Of a stretch of 64,000 bases of DNA, positions 34,791 to 44,607 are shown piece by piece. Each line of letters begins with the position of its first letter. Within the stretch, counting starts at the first letter, position 1. Made by a program: the position numbers and the translations under genes. The notes below the pieces were generated by a model. That model did no database searches and was not told the origin of the DNA. It saw only the letters and a program-made list of their open reading frames with translations. Source of the DNA: Phytophthora quininea. Its lineage: Eukaryota; Oomycota; Peronosporomycetes; Peronosporales; Peronosporaceae. Where the stretch lies: contig JAAVTG010000267.1 in assembly GCA_011947345.1 (NCBI GenBank), positions 1 to 64,000 of the forward strand, written 5' to 3'.

Positions 34791-34914
34791 ACAGCTGCAG
34801 GTGCTCCGAGGTGTGGATGAGGTGGTGCTTGACCTGTTTGGCTGAATCTGAAGTGTGGATACTTTTCGTATTGCGATGGTGTTGTGTTTTCTTGTTGTTT
34901 TAAGTAGTAGGAAA

Positions 34915-36246
34915 TCAACCCCATTTCTTCCATTCCATGCCGTCAGGCGCCGTGCGCTCCTGCTCATAGTCCTTGTCAGCCACCTCCTTCCAGTTGGTGG
35001 AGAGCACCGTGCCACCCGACGTTTGCTACACAGAACACCAAGCATGTAAATGTTGCAAAAGTACAAGAAGCTGGTGCTGTTGGTACGTACGAACGACTTG
35101 TTCATGGCCTTGCGCGTGTTCTCGTCAGCCTTGGCATAAATATCTCGGAAGAGCTTCTGCATCGCTTCTTCGCCTTCGGGTTTCTCCGCCTCCAGCTCCT
35201 CTTCCATCACTTTTTCGATCTGGTTCCAGTCTCGGCTGCTAGCGTACGGACGCGCAACCTTTTCCGGCTTGGCTTCGAAGACCGCCTCCGGGCCAGTCAT
35301 GAGTTTTGTCGGCGTTTGGTACACAGCCTCTTCGAGTTTGTCCCAGTGCATTCCGTTGCTTTTCTTCTTGAGCTTGAGCTCCACCTTTGAGCTCAACATT
35401 TTCCACGAGCTCTCGTCTGGTACGATCTCGTCGAACAGAGACTCGTCGAACGCGTCCACAAATTCGCCGTCTAACTTTACGCGCACGTAGAGCTTCTTCG
35501 GTCCCAACACTACTTCCACGTCTTCCTGTGCGAGTTTCTTCTGGAGGATCGACACCGTCACGTGCGTGCCGGACTGGTACCACTCGTGGCTTTAATAAAA
35601 GCAACAACATCAGACAATTAACTAAGTATAGTAAATACTCTCCCACTAACCGGATCGTCGTCTTCTTCGCCAACGGCGTCACCGGAGCAGCACTTTGGTT
35701 GCTTGGTGCCACTTGCACTGGAGTTTCGTCCGGAACCACCAGTTCCTCGCCATCACCTGCAATTCAATACCCCCATTAGAAAAGAAAAACCTTATTGTTT
35801 GGCCGTCTAAAGCCCACTCACTGTCCAACTCGGCGTCACATTTCCGGATCCACGTCTGGAAGCGTTTAACCAGTGCTTCGTTCTCCTTGGGAGCAGTCTC
35901 TTTACCCTTCTGGAAAGCTTTCCTGGCTTCTTTATATTGCTCCAGCTCAAACTGCGCCACTCTAATATTTAAGCCATCCATATTAGACAATTAATTCATA
36001 ATTAAATTGAAGATAGACGCACCCGTGCCGCATGTGCGCCATATACAGCGTCGCGTCCAGTTCGGTGGCCTTGGCAGCGTCCGTCACAGCCTCCTGCAAC
36101 TTGTGCAGCTTCAGATACGCAGCAGATCTCTTGGCCAGCGCATCGGCGTCCTCTGGCTGCATCTCCAGCGCCCGCGAGTAGCTGCGCACGGCCTCCTCGT
36201 ACGCCTCATCCACGAACAGCGCGTTGCCCTCGTGCTTGAACTCCAT
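34915..36246 (-). CDS. SGT1: SGT1, HSP90/SKP1 co-chaperone
   Basis: Five exons (36246-36023, 35961-35822, 35756-35651, 35589-35091, 35025-34915) splice without any frame conflict into 359 residues. The N-terminus is a TPR domain (EFKHEGNALFVDEAYEEAVR, ALEMQPEDADALAKRSAAYL). A CS domain follows (HEWYQSGTHVTVSILQKKLA, LYVRVKLDGEFVDAFDESLF), then the SGS domain (SSRDWNQIEKVMEEE, TNWKEVADKDYEQ, APDGMEWKKWG at the end). SGT1 bridges HSP90 with client complexes and SCF ubiquitin ligase and acts in kinetochore assembly. A small upstream exon is possible because a cag acceptor lies just before the ATG. The stop lies 124 bp from that of cenH3, tail to tail. Confidence 0.95.
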
Positions 36247-36814
36247 CGATGCGTCGCCTGCAGAAAATTCGGATATGACACTAAAGTGCAAGAAGTTGAG
36301 ATAGTGTTGTAATGTTACAATGGACACATAATGAAAGACATAGTGTGTTTTGTAAAGTTACAAATATTAAAACTGTAGCCATGTGCACCACGGCACAGAT
36401 GATGGCAACTTGCATTCGTTCTTGCAGTCGACAGCTTCGCGATCAGATCCCTGCAATACGCTGATCCCGAAACATACACTGCGCGTTCGTCGAACTCAAC
36501 AGCGACTTTGGTGACGCCAGCAGTGCCGCAGTTCGACTTGCACACCATGCCACCGACCTGCTGACGGGTCCGAGTACCGTGCTCCTTGGTGATGTCCACA
36601 TCCAGACGAACTCGTAGTTCTCGCTAGTAGAAGATGGGGTCGTTGAATGCAGTCGAACACACAGACTAGGTGCTCATTGCCTGCGATGGCGGTGCTATTT
36701 CGCTCTGGAGTCATGGATATTAGTGGTTATATACGATACGACAGCACTAGATTCCCATTAACTCGAAATGCAGTTTGGATGCTGCTCCTTCAGGTAGTTT
36801 AGCCTACCTACTTC
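36247..36814. other. SGT1 upstream region and CRN-copy flank
   Basis: This stretch should contain the SGT1 promoter and perhaps a first exon. A minus-strand frame at 36315-36599 (MVCKSNCGTAGVTKVAVEFD) looks partly coding but I do not recognise it. From about 36720 the sequence is similar to 8282-8384, so the duplicated CRN segment begins here, outside the CRN coding part. Confidence 0.4.
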
Positions 36815-37168
36815 TCCCGGTCTCCAACCTCGATGAAGATTATAGTCTGGCCCTCCCCACAAGCGTTGTTTGCCTCGTCGGCAGCTGAAGATGCTGCTTT
36901 CTTACGTAGGTCTCGGCTCGCTTTCATAAGCTCTCGGAACATCACCAGGCCTTTTTTCCGATACCGATACGATAAAACCTGGCATGCTGAAGTTTGACGC
37001 GCTCCAAGAACGAGGAAGCCGATTCGTATTTAGGCGCTTTCCGTGTAAAATACTTGTCCTGCAGCTTTTTCACCACGACCAAGTGAACCTTCGTAGCCTC
37101 AGGGTTACTCGTCCCTGAGCTAGGGACCCTTGTTAGGACATCTTTAAGCATCTGCAAAGTAAACTCCT
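36815..37168 (-). pseudogene. CRN copy 2, C-terminal end (severed)
   Basis: This part is almost identical to 8385-8735 of CRN copy 1 and encodes FTLQMLKDVLTRVPSSGTSN, LVVVKKLQDKYFTRKAPKYE and RIGIGKKAW then a stop at 36942. Beyond a run of six A residues the shifted frame continues as GLVMFRELMKASRDLRKKAA, so the stop probably results from a homopolymer change shared by both copies. The upstream edge is the gypsy insertion at 37169, whose target duplication CTCCT is at 37164-37168. Confidence 0.8.
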
Positions 37169-37418
37169 TGTAGTGGGATTCGAATGAACACACTCTCGAG
37201 GGAAGCTGGCGCTTCCTCTGAACCTTGCTTGTATTGTAGTCTGCAAATTCCCGAATGAGATCGGTGAGACTCTAGTGGGATACTCTACAGCGTTGCCTAG
37301 GTATCCAACTCGAACTCACTAACCTCAGGTTCTTAGTCTACACCAGCTTAAGCCGACAACGTCCTCGGTCGTCAGCAATAGCACGTGGTCAGGTCCTGAA
37401 GACCATTGCCCCACTACA
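37169..37418 (-). repeat. 3' LTR of gypsy element A
   Basis: A 250 bp copy of 42333-42582. It differs in the caatagcacg stretch near 37377, where the other copy reads caacagcgcg. Confidence 0.93.
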
Positions 37419-37538
37419 CCGCCCCACCAAGACTTGGCCACGCGATTGAAACTTGGCCCCGCCTCGGATTTTACAGTTGCAACGATGCTTGAAGTCGGTA
37501 CCGGTATCATGGTACATGGCTACACGCAACATAAAACT

Positions 37539-38896
37539 TCAAGTTGAAGTTACTAGAGTTGCTCCACCGCAGAACTGAACTTCCCATCGCTTGTACCAGC
37601 CGAGTACTGCTTCAGCATCACAGGAATATCCTTGTACAGTGAAATGAGCGACTCCCATGAGTCCTCTATTGGTTCTAGCTTTCCACCCAACCAGTATCTC
37701 GTAGCATCGTTTCGCCTCGTTCCACCGATGATCTTTGAGCTCAGCGACTGTGAGGACAATTCCCTGAGCAGCCACGTGCTTGCGAATTTCCTCGGTCACC
37801 TCAAATGAGTCATCTGCATAGAACTTAAGCCGAGACGCATGCACGTCTGATTCCGCAGCGGTCACCAGGTGACGCACGCGAAATGAGTGTTCGTCTGTAC
37901 CAACCACTTGGTACGGACCTATCCATGTCACCAGCAACTTGTCGTTGTGTTTCTGGTCCACCCTTGATCGTAAGACGTAGTCACCAACATCAAAGTTTGC
38001 TTTCTTGGCTTGTTTCTGCCCGGTCTGATTCCGTCGTGTTTGCTCTGACCTCGCAAGTTGCACCTTCTTGTGCATTTGCTGCACTTTAACTCGCAGTTCA
38101 CGCAACTTATTCTCGATCTGTGCTGAGCTTGTGCCAATGTCCACAAAGGTGTCCACCTCGCTGTCAAACACGAAGTCGAGAGGGGACACAGCAGGCAGGA
38201 CACAAAACAACTCAACTGGCGCCTTATTGCCAAGAGACGGGACAGGTGAATGGTTCAAGCTGGCCTGCACCATCGGAATGAAATACGGCCAGTCTCGAAT
38301 GTCCACTTTGCCTTCAAGGCACGGAGCTCGTAGAACTTGAATAATATCTCTGTTCAGCCTTTCAATTGATCCATTTGTCCATGGGCTGTACGCCACCGTG
38401 AACCGCTGCTTGCACCCGAGTCGCTTTGCCACCTCAGTCACCACCTTGTTCTTGAAGTGGCTTCCTTGGTCGCTCAGCCAAATTCTTGGTGCACTGTAGC
38501 GGCTGTGCCAGTCCAGAATGGCCTCGGCAGTCACCGCTGCAGTTGGTGTCGCGCACGGCACCAGCTCACAAAAGTGAGTTGCGTCGTCCTTCAACACGAG
38601 TAGGTAGCTGCAGTTGCCGTAGGAATTACCTAAATGCAAGTAATCCCAGTGCAGTGCTCCATTGCGTTCATTGGATCTGAATGTGTCTGCCCATGGTCTC
38701 ATCACTACCTTCCCCCTTTTACATGCTGGCACATGAGGCAGCCAGCAAGGAAAGTCTTGACAATGGCAGACAGGTTCCGAATGCAGAATCGTCGGCTCAT
38801 GACGTTCATCAAAGCTTCTCGACCTCTGTGTCCCTGCGCACCACAGTGCGCGATCACTAGGAGTCGCTGCACCAGTCCTGGCTCGCTGTCTGGAAT
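37539..38896 (-). CDS. int: Gypsy A integrase with chromodomain-like tail
   Basis: A zinc-binding HHCC region (VIAHCGAQGHRGREALMNVM, CLMCQHVKGGK) is followed by the catalytic core: WDYLHLGN (Asp), LSDQGSHFKNKVV (Asp) and NGSIERLNRDIIQV (Glu). The C-terminal part includes NFDVGDYVLRSRVDQKHNDK and GPYQVVGTDEHSFRVRHLV. Its last ~60 residues, after a frame change near 37690, resemble a chromodomain (KRCYEILVGWK, then IEDSWESLISLYKDIP), which in chromoviruses steers insertion to particular chromatin. One or two one-base breaks occur near 38735 and 37700. Confidence 0.88.
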
Positions 38897-41395
38897 CTAA
38901 ATACGCTCATCCTTGCAGACCAGGCCGTCGTGACTGCGCTTCGACCCTTGCGGTCGATCGACAATGTGCCGCTGTTGAGCTTTCGTCAGCTCTACGACGG
39001 TAGGCCACGTAAAGTTGCCGTCACGGAATGGTCTGATCGGTGCTTGGTTCACGCTTCTAATTACTTGGTCCCTGGGATCACTTTTCTGCTCACGCTGTCG
39101 TCGCAATGTTATCCGTCTGACTGCAACACTTGCTGGTGAGCGAGGCCCTGCCCAACGAGACAGCATATCTGCCCATACATTGTTGGCTCCTTCGATGTGC
39201 TCAATAGAGTATCGGTATTCCATCAGCTTCATAGACCATCTCAACAACTTGCCCCGAATGTGCTTTTTGACCTCACTTCCCGGCGCGAAGATGTGGATAA
39301 GGTTTCTGTGGTCGCAGTACATTCTAAAGCCTTGCGAGCGCAGCAACAAGTAGCTGAGCTTGTCGCACGCGATGATGATCGGATAACTTTCTTTTTCGAT
39401 AGTACTCCAGTTTACTTGTGCGCCTGTGAACGTGCCGCTCAAACAGATAAGTAGCTCGTGATCCTGCTGTTGAATGTCCAATCCATCTTTCCAGCTTGTT
39501 ACTTGCGAGACAACGACCGCCCAGCCAACGTCTGAGGCATCCGTCAGCAATACCATCTCTGCATCAGGCTTTGGGAACGCGAGGGTGGCCGCTTCAGCCA
39601 GCGCCTGCTTGACTCCGTCGTACGCCGCGCATTCCTGCACGGTAAGTGCTACTGGAATCCCTGCTGCCCCTCGCTTGGATCGCCGAGATGCTTTGCTCAT
39701 TGCCTGGTCCAGCGCATCCTGCAGCGGACGCGCCAGTCGAGCGTAGTCGATAACACTTTCCCTCATCCAGTTAGTTGAGCACAGGAACTGTTGGAGTTCA
39801 CCAGCGTTGGTGGGGTAAGGCATGCTGCGAAGGGCTTCAATGCGGTCGGGGTCATGCTTCACTCCTTGCCCATTGATTATCTTTCCACACCATTTAACTT
39901 CTTGCTTGTACAGACTCGACTTGGCAGCGCTTAGCTTAAAGCCGAACGTCGCTGAGATATCGAACAACTTCTGCAACTTGTCAAGGTAAGTGTCGATATC
40001 TGCTGCGTAAAGCAGAAGATCGTCTATCCATACTAATAAATGCTGGTACAGCAGCGCAGAAAAACATCGCTCCACAGTCGACTGGAAAAACAAAGCAGCA
40101 TCGGCACTACCCTGCGGCACACGTCTTGGAGTGTAAATTTTCCGATGCGTCATGTAGGAAAGTAGCTCTTGGCATTCCTTCGCGAGAGGAGCTGCCAATA
40201 ACCTTTATGAAATCGAAAAGACCGAAGTGGTCACTGCCACGGACTTTCTCCAGGTCAACCTGCAAGTTTGGCATGAGTCCAGCCATTGGCTCCGTCTGCA
40301 CGTTCAGCGGTTTGTAGTCGACGGTCTGTCGGAACTCACTACCACCACGTTTTCGAACCGGGAGGCAGCACAAGCCCAGCAGCTCGAGGGGTTTTCGTAA
40401 ACCCAACCGAGTTTCACCAACACTTCGTTGAAAGTTTCTAAGAACGCCTGGTACTCGGGGGCGTACTTGCGGGCCTTGGCCTTGTACGGCGTACAGCCCG
40501 TCTTCATCCGAATTTTCATGGGCTCGACATTGGCAGATGGGCCGTTACCGAGTACAAGTCTCCAGATGTCATGGGCGTGCACAATTGTACGCAGTCGCTC
40601 GACTTTATCGACCGGAAAGCCTTCCTCGACTGCGCGCTGGATCATCGAGTCAACTGCTAGTCGAATGGTCTCAGCATCATGGCATCCTGTCACATCTGGA
40701 GTTTCATCGTCATCATCACCTTCGTCTCGGCTCTGGGTCGCCAGCAGCTCAATCTGTCTGTCGACATCGATACCTAAAGACTTCAGCACTTCATCACCGA
40801 GTAAAAACTCATCATCTCGATTTTCGAGAATCAAACATCTCACAGGCTGGGTAATATTCACAGGTCCCGCCGCTGTCATGAGCGACAAGCGTAGCCGTGT
40901 CATCTCGTGTGCCCAAGCCGTCTTCTCGGCTGGCAGGTCACACTTCACAGGACTTGACAACTTCGCCACATCTAAATGCACTCCACGCTCACCGACCTTT
41001 CTTAACGTCGTTGAGCTCACACACGAGATTTCAGCTCCAGAATCCGGGCAATATTCCACGTCAACAACGCCACATATACGCAAAACTCGGGGCTGGCCGG
41101 GTTGACCTGGAAGACACTCCTTAATCCGATTTAGTTTTACGGTGCCTCCCCGGTTTCTGCTTTCGCGCTGGAGCGGGGTCGCCGTCGGGAGTTCCGGGGC
41201 AGTCGGCTTGCTTGTGCTGGCCACCACAGTTCCAACACCCACCCTTTGGTCCTGGTCGAGCCGACCCGAGCCGGCACGAAATATCGTCTGTGAAGTCGAT
41301 GGAGGCTGGCTGCCACGAGCTGAACCCTCCTTGAGCACCGTTCTGGCACGCTTTTGGGGTCGAGAGGCTGCTGCATGCTTTGGTTCCTGCATCAT
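38897..41395 (-). CDS. pol: Gypsy A protease, reverse transcriptase and RNase H (frameshifted)
   Basis: Protease is marked by YCPDSGAEISCVSSTTLRKV near 41060. The RT begins with the fragmentary TVDYKPLNVQTEPMAGLMPN near 40320 and continues after frame breaks near 40370 and 40190 as TPRRVPQGSADAALFFQSTV and LLVWIDDLLLYA near 40030. Note VWIDD where most gypsy RTs have YxDD. RNase H has EMVLLTDASDVGWAVVVSQV, NWSTIEKESYPIIIAC and YCDHRNLIHIFAPG. The frame ends at 38897, just before the integrase zinc region. Confidence 0.88.
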
Positions 41396-42303
41396 CGACC
41401 GTTTTTCGTTTTCAGCATGGCTCGGTCTTCTCTCTCGATCTCCAAAGCTTCTTCACTCACAATCTGGAACAGAGCCGACACACTGGACTTCGCAGTCTGC
41501 AGTCGAAAATCAATCTCGTTCTTGACTCTGATCTTGAGCTCTTTAGGCAGGCAGTTTAGCAGAATCTTGCACTTCTTCTTCGTTCCATCTTCACCAGAAA
41601 ATAATGCCGTGAGGCCATTATTCTTGGCAATCGTGTTGCACAAGTGAAAGTAGTCCACTACGCGAGCGTCCACATCAGACTTGGTCGTGGACATTACCAA
41701 CTGGTCGGTAAACAACTCATCCACGTTGGGCAGTACGTTGTTCTTGAAGCTGCTTACTGTAGCTAGCACCCAGCTCCAGATGAACTCGTCGGTGAGTTCT
41801 TCCTTTGTCTTGTCCCATTTGGTCTCGCACAACGTGTCGAGGAAGCTGTCGTCGATGGAGTTGCGTATCGAACGCATGACCGCCTTGGGATCCTCTCCGG
41901 ATGACTCACAGCGCGCCCGCATGACTTCTTCGTACTCCAGCCGAAGGTCCACCCAACGGGTAAGCGCTTCATGCGAAATGTCGTCCACCTTGGGCGCCGC
42001 TGTCACTGCGAAGATCGGGTGCGCCACAGTGGGGTGATTGGGCTCTACACTGGCTGATCTCGACGCTAGACCTCCACGCAGCACGGCCGTAGCTGCGGGG
42101 GCGTCGGACTGCCGCGACTGGCCCGGTTTCTTCTTCGAAGCAGGTTTCTTGCCCTTGCCATTCGTAGACTTGGCTTGGCCTGCTTGCTTGGCTGCAGTCG
42201 CCCTCCTTGGCCGCAGCGTTCGTTTCGCTCTGACTGCTGGCTGGGTCGCGTTGGCGTCAGCAGTAGGAGCAGCACTTGTCGACGTCGCTTGGTTTGTATC
42301 CAT
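41392..42303 (-). CDS. gag: Gypsy A gag
   Basis: The frame opens at ATG 42303 (MDTNQATSTSAAPTADANAT), 30 nt inside the 5' LTR, and gives about 303 residues. A basic Lys/Pro-rich N-terminal part is followed by a capsid-like helical region (EALTRWVDLRLEYEEVMRAR; SWVLATVSSFKNNVLPNVDE; VDYFHLCNTIAKNNGL). A zinc knuckle, CWNCGGQHKQADC, lies in an overlapping frame near 41210-41250, downstream of this stop, so a frame change joins gag and pol. Confidence 0.8.
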   Translation of the reverse strand: MDTNQATSTSAAPTADANATQPAVRAKRTLRPRRATAAKQAGQAKSTNGKGKKPASKKKPGQSRQSDAPAATAVLRGGLASRSASVEPNHPTVAHPIFAVTAAPKVDDISHEALTRWVDLRLEYEEVMRARCESSGEDPKAVMRSIRNSIDDSFLDTLCETKWDKTKEELTDEFIWSWVLATVSSFKNNVLPNVDELFTDQLVMSTTKSDVDARVVDYFHLCNTIAKNNGLTALFSGEDGTKKKCKILLNCLPKELKIRVKNEIDFRLQTAKSSVSALFQIVSEEALEIEREDRAMLKTKNGR

Positions 42304-42332
42304 CTCGTTTCCGTGGACACTAAAGTTAACTT

Positions 42333-42582
42333 TGTAGTGGGATTCGAATGAACACACTCTCGAGGGAAGCTGGCGCTTCCTCTGAACCTTGCTTGTATTG
42401 TAGTCTGCAAATTCCCGAATGAGATCGGTGAGACTCTAGTGGGATACTCTACAGCGTTGCCTAGGTATCCAACTCGAACTCACTAACCTCAGGTTCTTAG
42501 TCTACACCAGCTTAAGCCGACAACGTCCTCGGTCGTCAGCAACAGCGCGTGGTCAGGTCCTGAAGACCATTGCCCCACTACA
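42333..42582 (-). repeat. 5' LTR of gypsy element A
   Basis: A 250 bp copy of 37169-37418 with TG...CA ends. It is followed by the CTCCT target duplication and CRN coding sequence. Confidence 0.93.
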
Positions 42583-42723
42583 CTCCTCGCGATCCTTGCA
42601 CTCTCCAGAAACAATATGAATATTCCAATCTACTCGAAAATCAATCCTTTCCCCATTTCGAGTTCAAAGCATGTTAGCGAATTTAGCAGTCGTATTCTCC
42701 CAGTACGCCAGAAACTCGTTGGG
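42583..42723 (-). pseudogene. CRN copy 2, 141-bp middle fragment between two gypsy elements
   Basis: This 141 bp matches 8729-8875 of CRN copy 1 and carries one target duplication at each end: CTCCT on the left and TTGGG on the right (42719-42723). It is the only CRN sequence between the two retrotransposons. Confidence 0.9.
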
Positions 42724-43017
42724 TGTCGCGATACCCAGGGTGTTTTCCGAAAGGAAAGTTTACTAATGAGCAAAACCAAAGAGAAACTCGGCGACGGAAG
42801 GCTGCTCATTCACCGTGCCTCGAACATGCAATAGTGAGCGCGTGCCAGCGCCCACTGAAGACTCATGCAGCGTGCCTCAAGTCCATCCAGACCTCGTGGC
42901 ACAATCACGCCGCCATCGGTAGGCACCGAGGCGTGCGCCCAACTCCGTCATTGGCCATGCTGGCTTCCGACGTGACCACAGCTTGAACATTTTGAACAGA
43001 GGTCGTAATCGGCGACA
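42724..43017 (-). repeat. 3' LTR of gypsy element B
   Basis: A 294 bp direct repeat of 47783-48076 with TG...CA ends. No difference was noticed by eye. Confidence 0.93.
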
Positions 43018-43058
43018 CTGCCCTCCAAAGCTTGGTCACGACGGGAATTATAGCTCTG

Positions 43059-44607
43059 CTAGTCAACTTGGTCACGCAGTTCGTCATCCTCACTAGCCAC
43101 CACGTAGTCGTGCACCTTTTCAGGTACATCTTGGAGGAGTGTTGTCAGCGGCTCCCATGAATTCTCGATGGCCTGCAGACCCAACCACGACACGAGAAGC
43201 TCCCAGCGCTGAGATGTCGAATTGAAGCGATGGTCAACGAATTCTTCGACACCAATCAACATGCCTTGATTCGCCACCAATTCCAGTAATTCCTCGGTCA
43301 CATTGAGCTCACTGTCTGCGTAGAATTTTAGGCGCGAGGCGTGAACTTCGTACTTGCGCCCAGTGATGAGATGGCCGATTTCGAAGGAATGGGGAGAGCT
43401 GCTGTAATTCGAAATGGGCCGATCCAGTGCCCAAGTAACTTGTGGTTTGGCAGTCGTTGATCGATCCTAGACCACAGGACGAAATCACCGACATCAAAAT
43501 TGGCGAGGTTACCCTTGTGCGATGCCATATCTCGGAGCCGCTGTCTTTCTCTCTCATCTGTCACCTCTCGATGCAGATCATGCAGAGATGAACGAATGCG
43601 ATCGACGGAATCGCCAACATTGTTCAGATCCACGACGCGCTCGCTTCTGTCACCGTTGACCGGCAAGACGATAGTGTCCAATGCCGACATTGCAGGCAAG
43701 GCAATGAACACTTCGATTGGGGCGTGACCAGCGAGAGAGTGAACTGGGGTATGGTTCAGATTGGCTTGAATAGCGGGTACCAGATACGGCCATTCACGGC
43801 TATCAAGAGAGTATTCCAATAGTAGCGCCCGAGCGACTTGAAGAACGTCCTTATTGAGTCTCTCCACTGTGCCGTTTAGCCATGGTGAGTAGACTGGAGT
43901 AAAGTCGAGCTCCACTTTCAATCGCGCCGCCAAATTCTTCACCACCTCGTTTCTGAAGTGCGAACCTTGGTCGGAGCGCAGCATTTTCGGAGTTCCGTAT
44001 CTCGCACACCACATGCTTAGGGATTCAGCAGCAATATACGCAGTCGGTGTTGTGCAGGGGAACAACTCGCAAAATGCGATAGGCCGTCCTTCACGACCAG
44101 AAGATACTTTGTGTCCTCGAATCCCTCACCAAGAGTCAAGAAGTCCCAATGCACGATCTCATTGCGCTGCGTCGGCGTCAGCAATGGTCCGTACGGTCGT
44201 GAGATCAAACGAGGTCCCTTGAAGTGTTTACACAGCAGGCATTCTCGGACAAATTTCGCGACCTTAACTTCCAGTCTTGCAATGAAAAATCTATCCTTTA
44301 TCACCAGGACCATCGGTTCTTGCCCGCGATGACCGTGAGCACCACAGTGAGCAACAACGAAAATTCGAGTGAGAAGTTCCTTCGCTGCAGTGGGGATCCA
44401 AAGACGGCCGTCGACGGTCACCATACCATCCTCCTCCGCGAAATTCGGCAGCGTGGAGCGTTCGCGAGCAGCTTCCTCCTGAGCATGGAGAACGTCGTCG
44501 CGAGTAGGAAAGACAAAGTTGTCATCGCCGAGAGGGCGAAGTCGGGATAGGTCCTCCACGGGGGTAGCGTGCTGGCTGCGAGTACGCACTGCGGCAACAC
44601 GAACCAC
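43059..44607 (-). CDS. int: Gypsy B integrase with chromodomain
   Basis: The zinc region is VVAHCGAHGHRGQEPMVLVI and CLLCKHFKGPR. The core has HWDFLTLGEGFE (Asp), RSDQGSHFRNEVVKN (Asp) and NGTVERLNKDVLQV (Glu). A C-terminal GPFRI-like module follows NFDVGDFVLWSRIDQRLPN. The last segment (VEEFVDHRFNSTSQRWELLV, then ENSWEPLTTLLQDVPEKV) is a good chromodomain-like tail. Single-base frame breaks lie near 44070 and 43390. Confidence 0.9.

Larger units (their letters stand above)
37169..42582 (-). mobile_element. Ty3/gypsy chromovirus-like element A inside CRN copy 2
   Basis: Direct 250 bp repeats at 37169-37418 and 42333-42582 have TGTAGTGG...CACTACA ends and differ at about two positions. CTCCT is duplicated at 37164-37168 and 42583-42587, and removing the element restores the uninterrupted CRN sequence seen at 8729-8740. 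Coding runs on the minus strand in the order gag, protease, RT, RNase H, integrase, chromodomain, which is Ty3/gypsy order. A purine-rich tract (ggtggggcgg on the minus strand) adjoins the 3' LTR. The near-identical LTRs point to a recent insertion, slightly older than copia element 1. Confidence 0.95.

Noticed and set aside
33974..34933. A 319-residue minus-strand frame opposite cenH3
   Set aside because: It is the mirror of the cenH3 coding region; the plus strand carries an unmistakable histone fold with a good intron.
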